Shown: positions 1 through 7,286 of the stretch, one piece after another
Layout of the letters: every line of letters starts with the position of its first letter
Numbering within the stretch: the stretch's first letter is position 1
Source of the DNA: Actinobacteria bacterium casp-actino8
GTDB lineage: Bacteria > Actinomycetota > Acidimicrobiia > Acidimicrobiales > Ilumatobacteraceae
DNA length: 33,384 nt
Assembly (NCBI GenBank): GCA_001510455.1
Contig: LFFH01000003.1
Span: 1-33,384, forward strand
Direction of reading: 5' to 3'
The notes under the pieces: generated by a model
What the model was told of the DNA's origin: nothing
The model's database searches: none
What the model saw: the letters and a program-made list of their open reading frames with translations, nothing else
Made by a program: the position numbers and the translations under genes

Positions 1-1146
1 TCGCGGGCGATTCTCGACCGCGTGTTCCACCAGTTGACCGATTATCCCGACGACTTCACGGTCCACCCGAAGTTGGCACGACAGTTCGAGAACCGAGCCA
101 AGCTCTACGAACAGGGTGAAGTCGAATGGGCCACCGGCGAGGCGTTGGCCATCGGCTCGCTGGTGATCGAAGGTCACCCCGTGCGCCTGGCCGGTGAGGA
201 CTCGCGGCGCGGCACCTTCAGCCATCGTCACGCGGCTCTCATCGACAACGAGAACGAGCGAGTCTGGATTCCGCTCGCTGAACTCGAAGGAGCACAGAAG
301 TTCTGGGTCTACGACTCACTGCTGAGTGAGTACGCCGCCGTCGGCTTCGAGTACGGCTACGCACACACGAACCCTGAAGCACTCGTGTTGTGGGAGGCCC
401 AGTTCGGAGACTTCGTGAACGGGGCGCAGATCATCATCGATCAGTACATCGTGGCCGCCGAGGACAAGTGGGGACAGCGGAATGGACTCGTCATGCTCCT
501 TCCTCACGGGTACGAAGGACAGGGACCTGAGCACAGTTCCGCTCGGATCGAGAGGTTCCTCACGCTCTGCGCCGAGGACAACATTCAGGTCGTCAACGCC
601 ACCACTGCCGCTCAGTACTTCCACGTGTTGCGTCGACAGATGCACCGTGAAGTTCGCAAACCACTCGTGATCTTCACGCCCAAGCAGCCGCTGCGAATGA
701 AGGAGAGTCGTTCACCGGTTTCGGCTCTCGAACACGGTTCCTTCCAAGAGGTTCTCGACGATCCTTTCGTGGCCGACCTATCGGCCGTGAAGCGTCTGGT
801 CTTCTGTTCGGGCAAAGTGGCCTGGGATGCCATGGCCGAACGCGACAAGCGTGGTGCTCCGGTAGCCGTCATCCGAGTCGAGCAGCTGTACCCGTTCCCC
901 ATCGAGCAGATGTTCAACCTTCTCAGTCGCTACCCGAACGCACGCGAAGTGGTGTGGCTGCAGGAAGAGCCGAGCAACATGGGTCCTTGGCACTTCGTCG
1001 AGCATCGTGTGTGGCGCGTGAAGGAGCAGGGGTACGACCTGCGCCACGTGGCACGAGTGGCGAGCGGAAGTCCGGCCACCGGTTCGATGACCGTGCATCA
1101 GCAGGAACTGGCCGACTTGATGGACGAGACCTTCGCCGGTCTCTGA
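1..1146 (+). CDS. sucA: 2-oxoglutarate dehydrogenase E1 (SucA/Kgd), C-terminal part
   Basis: The reading frame is open from base 1, so the gene starts upstream of the window; about 381 C-terminal residues are present. The E1 component decarboxylates 2-oxoglutarate with thiamine diphosphate in the TCA cycle. Recognisable E1 blocks are VRLAGEDSRRGTFSHRH, then SEYAAVGFEYGY, FGDFVNGAQIIIDQY and KWGQRNGLVMLLPHG with GPEHSSARIERFL, followed by the transketolase-like C-terminal domain ending near the stop. In many actinobacteria this protein is an E1-E2 fusion (Kgd/OdhA); the N-terminal part that would show this lies outside the window. The stop codon directly abuts that of the convergent HAD gene, with no bases between. 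Family assignment is secure; the choice between SucA and Kgd architecture is not. Confidence 0.95.
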   Translation, partial: SRAILDRVFHQLTDYPDDFTVHPKLARQFENRAKLYEQGEVEWATGEALAIGSLVIEGHPVRLAGEDSRRGTFSHRHAALIDNENERVWIPLAELEGAQKFWVYDSLLSEYAAVGFEYGYAHTNPEALVLWEAQFGDFVNGAQIIIDQYIVAAEDKWGQRNGLVMLLPHGYEGQGPEHSSARIERFLTLCAEDNIQVVNATTAAQYFHVLRRQMHREVRKPLVIFTPKQPLRMKESRSPVSALEHGSFQEVLDDPFVADLSAVKRLVFCSGKVAWDAMAERDKRGAPVAVIRVEQLYPFPIEQMFNLLSRYPNAREVVWLQEEPSNMGPWHFVEHRVWRVKEQGYDLRHVARVASGSPATGSMTVHQQELADLMDETFAGL

Positions 1147-1842
1147 TCACGTCGTCGAGGTTCGTAGTCCGAATCCGAGGACGGCTTCCAGATCTCCCAG
1201 CGCCTGATCGGCGGAGACGACTTTGATGGTCGCCATTCCGAGCGCGGCCGCCGGCTTCAGATTGACGCCGAGGTCGTCGAGAAACACACATTCGGTGGGT
1301 CGGACGTCGAGGGTCTCGCAGGCGATCTCGTAGAAGCGAACCTCGGGTTTGCGAACCCCGACCTTGGAACTCTCGATCACGGCATCGAAGCGCTGCATGA
1401 CGGCTTCGATGGCGGAATCCCGATCGGTGGCTGGAGACTCCTTTCGACCGTCTCCTCCCGCCATGTTGTTGGTGAGGCAGGCGGTCAGGAAACCCCGTGA
1501 GCGAACGAGATCGAGGGCGGTGACCATCTCGTCACGGATCTTGCCGCGAAGGAGCGACAGCACGTCGGCACCCCTGATCTCGAATCCAAGAGCGCGCGCC
1601 TCGTCGGCGAAGGCAATGTCGAAATCGAGGGCCGAGATCTCACTTCTCTCGAACCGAGCCCAAGCGTTGGTGTCGGGATCGGTGGCGTTGATCGACCGAA
1701 TGAGGTTCGCCGGAAGTCCCCGCGCCTCCTCGTAGCGGTTGAAGGCCTCGAAGGGGCTCGAGAGGATCACCCCTCCGAAGTCCCAAAGTACGGCTCGAAT
1801 GACCCGATCTGTGCTCGGAGCGGTGGATTGCTGATGGGTCAC
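1147..1842 (-). CDS. HAD-family hydrolase, epoxide-hydrolase-N-terminal-like subgroup
   Basis: This 231-residue protein carries the HAD core. Motif I is WDFGGV with presumed nucleophile Asp21, motif II is TNN after a CL strand, and motif III/IV is KVGVRKPE followed by FLDDLGVN. The DFGGV form, with Gly instead of the usual second Asp, is common in the subgroup related to the phosphatase domain of soluble epoxide hydrolases and some haloacid-type enzymes. Between motifs II and III is a charged insert (GGDGRKESPATDRD). It is a probable soluble phosphatase of unknown substrate. The start is GTG at 1842 because a TACGAT -10 box sits 6 bases upstream. It is divergent from the NYN gene and convergent with sucA. 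Confidence 0.85.
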   Translation of the reverse strand: MTHQQSTAPSTDRVIRAVLWDFGGVILSSPFEAFNRYEEARGLPANLIRSINATDPDTNAWARFERSEISALDFDIAFADEARALGFEIRGADVLSLLRGKIRDEMVTALDLVRSRGFLTACLTNNMAGGDGRKESPATDRDSAIEAVMQRFDAVIESSKVGVRKPEVRFYEIACETLDVRPTECVFLDDLGVNLKPAAALGMATIKVVSADQALGDLEAVLGFGLRTSTT

Positions 1843-1848
1843 AGCTCG

Positions 1849-1854
1849 ATCGTA
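1849..1854 (-). promoter_or_regulatory. Leaderless -10 box of the HAD gene (TACGAT)
   Basis: On the minus strand TACGAT ends 6 bases before the GTG at 1842, so transcription should begin at or next to the start codon. No Shine-Dalgarno sequence is present. No convincing -35 is visible. Confidence 0.55.
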
Positions 1855-1899
1855 GGGCGATGCCGTGCCGATCGGGCGACCAGTGGTTGACTAGACGCC

Positions 1900-3129
1900 A
1901 TGGCTCGCCACGTGATCGTCGACGGTTCGAACATCGCCACTGAAGGGCGCTCGAAGCCGAGCCTGAAGCAATTGAACGATGCCGTGGTGGCCTTCATGGC
2001 CGAGAACCCGAAGGACGTCATCACCGTGGTGGTCGATGCCACGTTCGGGCATCGAATCGATCGGAAGGAAGTCGCGGAGTTCGACGAAGCGGTGGCCAAC
2101 AACGAATTGGTGGCTCCTCCAGCCGGCACAGTCGGTCGTGGTGACGCCTTCGTCCTCATGATCGCTCAGAAGGTGGGGGCCAGCATCCTGTCGAATGACA
2201 GTTACCAGGAGTTCCACGGCCAGTATCCGTGGCTCTTCCACGAGGGTCGCTTGATCGGAGGCAAACCCGTTCCGCATGTCGGGTGGGTGTTCGTGACGCG
2301 TACTCCTGTTCGAGGCGAGAAGAGTCGGCGCAGTGTGCAAAAGGCGGCACCGAAAGTGAGTGCCGAAGCCATGAAGCCGATGCCGGTCCCGAAATCACCG
2401 CCGCCCGGAGCGGCCAAGAAGAAGCCGGGAAAGACTCAACCCACCAGGGAAGCGGCCAAGAACACGGGGAAGCAGGTCGACAAGGACGTCGTCAAGGCGG
2501 CCAAAGCTGCGGCGCCGTCCAACGCGTCGAAAGCCGTGAACGACGTGATCCCGTTTCTGTCCTTCCTCGAGAAGCATCCGGTCGGATCCTCCGTCAAGGG
2601 GCGTGTCGAGAGTTATTCCTCTCATGGGGCTTACGTGCAGATCGGGGACGTGAAGGGTTACGTTCCGCTGCGATTGATCAGCGACCCCCCGCCTCGGTCG
2701 GCACGAGAAGTCATGGCGATCGGTGACGAAGTGTCACTGGAGGTCGTGTCGGTGGTGGCATCACGGCGAAGTATCGACTTGAAGCCGAGCGTTCCGAAGA
2801 CCGACGGTACGAAGAAGGCAGCGGCCACGAAGGCCACGCCAGGCAAGAAGGCGACGAAGAAGGTGGCGTCGGCCAAGACGGCCGCGCCCGCCAAGACGGC
2901 CGCGAAGAAGTCGGCCACCGTGAAGTCACCGGCCAAGAAGGCCGCGCCAGCCAAGAAGACGACGAAGAAGGTGGCGTCGACCAAGAAGGCCGCGCCCGCC
3001 AAGACGGTCGCGAAGAAGTCGGCCGCCGTGAAGTCACCGGCCAAAAAGGCCGCACCAACCAAGACGGTGAAGAAGGCGCCGGCCAAGAAGACGTCCGCGA
3101 AAGCAGCCAGTGGTTCGGGACGTCGATGA
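1900..3129 (+). CDS. NYN-domain RNase-like protein with S1 domain and histone-like Lys/Ala tail
   Basis: The 409-residue protein has three parts. Residues 1-135 form a NYN/PIN-like (Zc3h12a-type) nuclease fold with four acidic positions suited to metal binding: Asp8 in VDGSN, Asp46 in VVVDATFG, Asp82 in GRGDAF and Asp100 in SNDSYQ. A linker rich in Pro, Lys and Ala (about 140-215) leads to an S1 RNA-binding domain (about 226-296, with GSSVKGRVESYSSHGAYVQI). Residues from about 305 are almost only Lys, Ala, Thr, Pro, Val and Ser, like histone H1 or the tail of mycobacterial HupB, and contain a 36-residue tandem repeat. I infer an RNA-cleaving enzyme held on RNA or nucleoid DNA. Its stop overlaps the xthA start (ATGA), so the two are probably translationally coupled. 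There is no clear Shine-Dalgarno sequence; TTGACT lies 7 bases before ATG. Confidence 0.85.
   Translation: MARHVIVDGSNIATEGRSKPSLKQLNDAVVAFMAENPKDVITVVVDATFGHRIDRKEVAEFDEAVANNELVAPPAGTVGRGDAFVLMIAQKVGASILSNDSYQEFHGQYPWLFHEGRLIGGKPVPHVGWVFVTRTPVRGEKSRRSVQKAAPKVSAEAMKPMPVPKSPPPGAAKKKPGKTQPTREAAKNTGKQVDKDVVKAAKAAAPSNASKAVNDVIPFLSFLEKHPVGSSVKGRVESYSSHGAYVQIGDVKGYVPLRLISDPPPRSAREVMAIGDEVSLEVVSVVASRRSIDLKPSVPKTDGTKKAAATKATPGKKATKKVASAKTAAPAKTAAKKSATVKSPAKKAAPAKKTTKKVASTKKAAPAKTVAKKSAAVKSPAKKAAPTKTVKKAPAKKTSAKAASGSGRR
2853..3068 (+). repeat. Two tandem 108-bp units in the Lys/Ala tail
   Basis: The unit beginning GACGAAGAAGGTGGCGTCG recurs exactly 108 bases later (2853 and 2961). Each unit encodes 36 residues starting TKKVAS and ending near AAPAKKT or AAPTKTV. 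A partial, more diverged third copy follows. The frame is kept, so the repeat has lengthened the tail without disrupting the gene. Confidence 0.8.
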
Positions 3130-3899
3130 GGCTCGCCACCTGGAACGTCAACTCGCTTCGGGCCCGGCTGCCTCGGGTCGAGGAGTGGATCGCTGACGTA
3201 CACCCCGACGTCGTGTGTCTGCAGGAGACCAAGTTGGCTGAGGACGCATTCCCGCATCTCGCCTTCGAACAGTTGGGCTACGAGAGTGTTCACCACGGTC
3301 AGGGTCAGTGGAATGGAGTGGCGATCGTTTCCCGCGTCGGTCTCACTGACGCTGTTCGTGGATTCGCCGATGGAGACGATCCCGATCCCGAAGCTCGTCT
3401 GGTGACGGCGACGTGCGGAGGAGTGCGGGTGAGTTCGGTCTACGTCCCCAACGGTCGATCTCTCGACAACGATCATTACGTCTACAAGTTGGCCTGGATG
3501 AAACGTCTGCTCGCTCACTTGCGGGCCAACGAATCTCCCGACGCGCCGGTCGTGGTCACCGGAGATTTCAACATCGCTCCCGACGATCGAGACGTATACG
3601 ACCCTGCGAAGTTCATCGGTGCGACTCACGTGAGTGACGCCGAACGAGAGTCCCTACGGGAGCTCGAGAAGTGGGGTCTCGTCGACGTCTTTCGCCGACA
3701 TCACGACGAAGCGGGCCTCTATTCATGGTGGGACTATCGCTCCGGCGATTTTCATCAGGGGAGGGGATTGCGCATCGACCTGATCCTCGCCACGGAGGTC
3801 GTGGCGCAACGATCTCGCTGGACTATCGTCGATCGCAACGCCCGAAAGGGGCAGCAGCCGAGCGATCACGCTCCGGTACTGGTTGACATCGATGACTGA
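3126..3899 (+). CDS. xthA: Exodeoxyribonuclease III (AP endonuclease)
   Basis: This 257-residue member of the endonuclease/exonuclease/phosphatase family acts in base excision repair, incising at abasic sites and removing 3' blocking groups. It starts MRLATWNVNSLRAR with the metal-site Asn. LQETK holds the metal-binding Glu, GDFNIAPDDRDVYDP the Asp/Asn pair, and SDHAPV near the end the catalytic Asp-His. Length is normal for XthA. ATG at 3126 overlaps the NYN stop, and its own end overlaps the thioesterase start by 8 bases (ATGACTGA), so it is the middle gene of a three-gene operon. Assignment to the ExoIII family is firm. Confidence 0.95.
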   Translation: MRLATWNVNSLRARLPRVEEWIADVHPDVVCLQETKLAEDAFPHLAFEQLGYESVHHGQGQWNGVAIVSRVGLTDAVRGFADGDDPDPEARLVTATCGGVRVSSVYVPNGRSLDNDHYVYKLAWMKRLLAHLRANESPDAPVVVTGDFNIAPDDRDVYDPAKFIGATHVSDAERESLRELEKWGLVDVFRRHHDEAGLYSWWDYRSGDFHQGRGLRIDLILATEVVAQRSRWTIVDRNARKGQQPSDHAPVLVDIDD

Positions 3900-4662
3900 C
3901 GACGCAGCGCAGGGATCCGAGACGACTCACCCGCTCTCCGAGAATTCGACTCAGGTCAACGAGCGGGGTGAGACCATCAGACGGGCGTTGCTCGAGATTC
4001 CCGAGAATCGTGATTCGCTGTATCAAACGGCGTCGGGGAAGGTGCGACTCGCTCAGGGCCTTCGACAGATGTTGCAGCATTCGGCCACGTCGACGACCGA
4101 TGATGCCGTGATGGCGCGGGCTGCCGACCTGATCGATGAGGCGGTCAGATTGCTCGAACCCGGCCCGCACGGGCGCGGGTACAACGGATCAGCGGAGGGT
4201 TCGGTGGGAGGGGTTCCTCACGGTTTCACGAGCCACAGTCCGGTGACCGGACCCCTGAACGCGCTGGCTTCGATCGTCACCTTGTCGTCGACCGACACCG
4301 AGGTCATCGCTGAGGTGACGTACGGAGACGCCTACGAGGGCCCACCGGGCCACGTTCATGGCGGACTCATCGCAGCCATCTTCGACGAGGTGCTCGGATT
4401 CGCTCAGGCACTGTCCGGAGCACCCGGTATGACCGGAAAGCTCGAGATCACTTATCGCTCTCCGACTCCTCTTCACACGCCTCTTCGAGTCGTCGGACGC
4501 TTCGAACGCATCGACGGTCGCAAGATCTTCACCACCGGCACCATTCATGCCGGAGATCGACTGTGCGCAGAAGCCAAGGGCCTCTTCATCTCGGTCCGAC
4601 CCGAGAGATTCGGCGCTCTCGATCAGTTGCGTGACGAACATCAGGGCCGTCACAGGACCTGA
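3892..4662 (+). CDS. PaaI-type hotdog thioesterase with N-terminal extension
   Basis: The C-terminal half (about residues 115-240) is a hotdog-fold thioesterase. GPPGHVHGGLIAAIFDEVLGFAQ carries the family signature HGG followed by the Asp/Glu on the long helix, and KLEITYRSPTPLHTPL is the typical strand that follows. The first 110 or so residues are helical and polar, and I recognise no domain in them. The probable reaction is hydrolysis of an acyl-CoA; the substrate is unknown. I prefer ATG at 3892 over an in-frame TTG at 3883 because it gives the compact 8-base overlap with xthA. The stop abuts that of the convergent helicase gene. Confidence 0.85.
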   Translation: MTDDAAQGSETTHPLSENSTQVNERGETIRRALLEIPENRDSLYQTASGKVRLAQGLRQMLQHSATSTTDDAVMARAADLIDEAVRLLEPGPHGRGYNGSAEGSVGGVPHGFTSHSPVTGPLNALASIVTLSSTDTEVIAEVTYGDAYEGPPGHVHGGLIAAIFDEVLGFAQALSGAPGMTGKLEITYRSPTPLHTPLRVVGRFERIDGRKIFTTGTIHAGDRLCAEAKGLFISVRPERFGALDQLRDEHQGRHRT

Positions 4663-6609
4663 TCACTCGGTCGTACGAATCAGCTCGAGAATGCGCTCGC
4701 CGATCCGGTGAGCCAGCACCGTGCCGACGCCGGGTATCGCCGATAGGTCGTCGAGGTTGTTCGGACGCCGACGAGCGATGTTGGCGAGAGTTCGGTCGGA
4801 ACAAATGAGTGATGGAGCCACCCCTGATACCCGCGCCGTTCGACTCCTCCAATCGACGAGTGCATCGAGCAGCACATCACCGGTCGAATCGAGTCGTTCG
4901 CGTCGACGTCGTTGACCGTCGAGGAAATCGTCACTCGGTGGCGCGGGGGGCGGAGCGGTGGGAAGTCGGGAGAGAAACGACGAGGGACGAGTGTTGGTCC
5001 CACGTCGTTGCCGGGCCGAGGTCAGGATCAATCGGTCGGATGCGCGAGTGACGGCGACGTAGGCGAGACGGGATTCCTCGGCCAGAGCCTCGTCGGTTCG
5101 GGCCGAGGTATGAGGGACGAGTCCGATCTCGCAACCGGCCAACACCACCCCGAACCATTCGCGTCCTTTGGCGGCATGGAAGGTGAGAAGTTCGACGCCG
5201 TCGTCGGCGCGATCGGCTTGGAAGGGTCGATTGGTGCGAACCCAGGCCATGAAGCCGAGGCCGTCACGTCCACCGTCGGCGAGAAATTCGTCGACAGCAT
5301 CAGCGACTCGTCGTCGAGCCTCGATCGCTGTGTCATCGAGTTCGGAATCGGGTTGACGCGCATCGTGACTCCACATGGCGAGTCGTGAGCGCGAGGTCTG
5401 CTCGCCAGCTGCCCGTACCGCCTGTTGGACGGGGTCGGCGGCCGTACCGCTCAGGACCGACGGAATGCCGACTGCATCGAGAGCTTCGTGCACGAGTGAG
5501 AGCTGGGCGTTGGTCCGGGCCAGAACCGCCAAATCGCGCCAGCGGGCGAAGGCGGGCTTGGCTTCGGCGATCAGTTGGGCGATGCCGGCTGCTTCGGCCC
5601 GTTCGTCGTCGAAGGTGTAGGCCGTGGGAGCGATTCCCGATGGTCGTGACGAGACGAGAGACGGAGTCGACGACGGGTCGTCGGCGAGGATTCGCAGTCC
5701 GGTGGTGACGATCTCCGGTGTGCACCGATAATTCGTGTCGAGACGAACGATCTCGACGCCGGGAAAATAACGCTCGACGTCAGCGAGGAACCGAGGATCC
5801 GAACCGTTGAAACCGTAGATGGCCTGAGCCGGATCGCCGACGAGCGTGAGATCGGTCCGGTCACCGAGAAGTGCCGTCAAGACCGCGTGTTGCAGCGGAT
5901 TGAGGTCCTGTGCCTCGTCGACGTAGAAGTGGCGGAAGCGCCAGCGCGTGGCGGCGGCGAACGCCGGATCGTCGAGACTCGAGATCACGAGGTCGAGCAG
6001 GTCGTCGAGATCGACGATTCCTCGCTTCCTCTTCAGAGATGCCACGTCCGACATCACCTTGGCCAGGTCGCGACCCGCCTGAGAGCGGTGGGAACGCTTG
6101 GCTGCCGACGAGATCTCGTCTGGTGCGAGTCGACGGGCGCGTGCCCAGTCGATCTCTGCGACCAGGTCGTGGAGACGCCCACCACGCTTCTCACCGAGGA
6201 CCTCGGCCACGAGTCGAGTCCGGTCCGAGACGACGGTCGGATGACGACGTCCTTCGTCGTCCCACTTCTGGCGGAGCAGTCCGAGACACACGGCGTGAAA
6301 AGTTCCGGCCGTCGGGGCGTCATCGAGACCGAAACCTCGCAGCCGGCGCTTCAGTTCGTGGGCGGCCTGTCGTGTGAAGGTCAGGACGACCGAATGACGA
6401 GCATCGGTGTCACCTCGAAGGGCCCGATACGCAACTCGACGGGTGAGGACGGATGTCTTTCCCGACCCGGCACCGGCCACGATGGCCAACAGCGGTGCCG
6501 GTGAGGTGACGGCCCTCGCCTGCGCGTCGTCGAGGCCGACGAGGACCTCGTGGGCAGCGCCGTTCTCGGCGTCGTGTCCCGACGACTCGATCGGCCCGGA
6601 TGCGGTCAT
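4663..6609 (-). CDS. uvrD2: UvrD2-type superfamily I DNA helicase with C-terminal HRDC domain
   Basis: A 648-residue SF1A helicase. Q-motif-like LDDAQARAV precedes Walker A (AGAGSGKTS, Lys51). Motif Ia is VVLTFTRQAA, Walker B is DEAQD at 231-235, motif III is LVGDPAQAIYGF, motif IV RLDTNYR, motif V TFHAAKGREW and motif VI AYVAVTRASDRL. Residues about 575-645 form an HRDC domain ending in a helix-hairpin-helix-like AIPGVGTVLAHRIGERIL. This matches mycobacterial UvrD2, but the four-cysteine motif that joins helicase and HRDC domains there is absent; a Pro-rich and Arg-rich linker takes its place. The protein is also somewhat shorter. A TAGCCT -10 box lies 7 bases before ATG. Confidence 0.92.
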   Translation of the reverse strand: MTASGPIESSGHDAENGAAHEVLVGLDDAQARAVTSPAPLLAIVAGAGSGKTSVLTRRVAYRALRGDTDARHSVVLTFTRQAAHELKRRLRGFGLDDAPTAGTFHAVCLGLLRQKWDDEGRRHPTVVSDRTRLVAEVLGEKRGGRLHDLVAEIDWARARRLAPDEISSAAKRSHRSQAGRDLAKVMSDVASLKRKRGIVDLDDLLDLVISSLDDPAFAAATRWRFRHFYVDEAQDLNPLQHAVLTALLGDRTDLTLVGDPAQAIYGFNGSDPRFLADVERYFPGVEIVRLDTNYRCTPEIVTTGLRILADDPSSTPSLVSSRPSGIAPTAYTFDDERAEAAGIAQLIAEAKPAFARWRDLAVLARTNAQLSLVHEALDAVGIPSVLSGTAADPVQQAVRAAGEQTSRSRLAMWSHDARQPDSELDDTAIEARRRVADAVDEFLADGGRDGLGFMAWVRTNRPFQADRADDGVELLTFHAAKGREWFGVVLAGCEIGLVPHTSARTDEALAEESRLAYVAVTRASDRLILTSARQRRGTNTRPSSFLSRLPTAPPPAPPSDDFLDGQRRRRERLDSTGDVLLDALVDWRSRTARVSGVAPSLICSDRTLANIARRRPNNLDDLSAIPGVGTVLAHRIGERILELIRTTE

Positions 6610-6616
6610 CGTCTGG

Positions 6617-6622
6617 AGGCTA
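6617..6622 (-). promoter_or_regulatory. Leaderless -10 box of uvrD2 (TAGCCT)
   Basis: TAGCCT on the minus strand ends 7 bases before the ATG at 6609. The intergenic space to the divergent PH gene is 49 bases and holds both -10 boxes. Confidence 0.55.
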
Positions 6623-6646
6623 GGGCATCTGACCGAATGGCCCGAC

Positions 6647-6652
6647 TAGCGT
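6647..6652 (+). promoter_or_regulatory. Leaderless -10 box of the PH-domain gene (TAGCGT)
   Basis: TAGCGT ends 6 bases before ATG at 6659. No Shine-Dalgarno sequence is seen in the short space between. Confidence 0.55.
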
Positions 6653-6658
6653 TCGGTC

Positions 6659-7282
6659 ATGCCTTACCCCCGCCGCCTGCTGAACGACGGAGAGGAAGTT
6701 GCTCTCGACATCCATCCTCACTGGTGGTTCCTGTCTCGCCCGGCCACATCGTTCCTGGTTTCCGGAGTTCTCTTCCTGTGGCTACTGGCGGCTCTTGACG
6801 GCGCGACGTGGGAAAAGGGCCTGAAGTGGATCGCTGGGCTGGTGGCCCTCGCGAGTCTCGTGTGGTTGGCACTTCGTTGGTTGGCTTGGCGAACGACGCA
6901 CTTCGTCATCACGAGTGATCGGGTGATCGCCCGACAAGGAATCGTCGCCAAGAGCGGAATCGAGATCCCGCTGGAACGAGTCAACAACGTGAGTTTCAAG
7001 CAATCGATCTTCGAACGTCTGATCAACGCCGGAGACCTCCTGATCGAGTCGGGAGGGGAGGACGGCCAGCAACGGTTCACCGACATCTTGAAACCCGATC
7101 AGGTGCAAAACCTCATTCATGTTCAGATGGAAGAGAATCATCGTCGCTCGTTCTCGTTTCCACCGCCCTCGACCGAGCGGGGCGATCTGTCCGAACAACT
7201 GATGAGGCTCGAGGGTCTGCGCGACCGCGGGTCGATCTCCGAGGAAGAGTTCGACAGCGCCAAACGACGACTGTTCGAGTGA
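6659..7282 (+). CDS. PH-domain (YdbS/bPH2-like) membrane protein with SHOCT tail
   Basis: A 207-residue protein. After a short cytoplasmic N-terminus there are two hydrophobic helices (about 28-48 and 55-77). A bacterial PH domain (bPH2, YdbS type) follows: RTTHFVITSDRVIARQGIVAKSG and IPLERVNNVSFKQSIFERL are typical. The last 32 residues (LSEQLMRLEGLRDRGSISEEEFDSAKRRL) are a SHOCT motif, a short helical hairpin often found at protein ends and thought to mediate oligomerisation. No enzymatic role is visible; a membrane scaffold or stress-related role is a guess. Its stop lies 4 bases from that of the convergent galactokinase, in the perfect palindrome TGAACGTTCA. Confidence 0.85.
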   Translation: MPYPRRLLNDGEEVALDIHPHWWFLSRPATSFLVSGVLFLWLLAALDGATWEKGLKWIAGLVALASLVWLALRWLAWRTTHFVITSDRVIARQGIVAKSGIEIPLERVNNVSFKQSIFERLINAGDLLIESGGEDGQQRFTDILKPDQVQNLIHVQMEENHRRSFSFPPPSTERGDLSEQLMRLEGLRDRGSISEEEFDSAKRRLFE

Positions 7283-7286
7283 ACGT

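Noticed and set aside
2853..3068. Repeat array considered as a CRISPR or satellite
   Set aside because: Units are 108 bp, adjacent, in frame and encode the Lys/Ala tail; there are no spacers and no cas genes.
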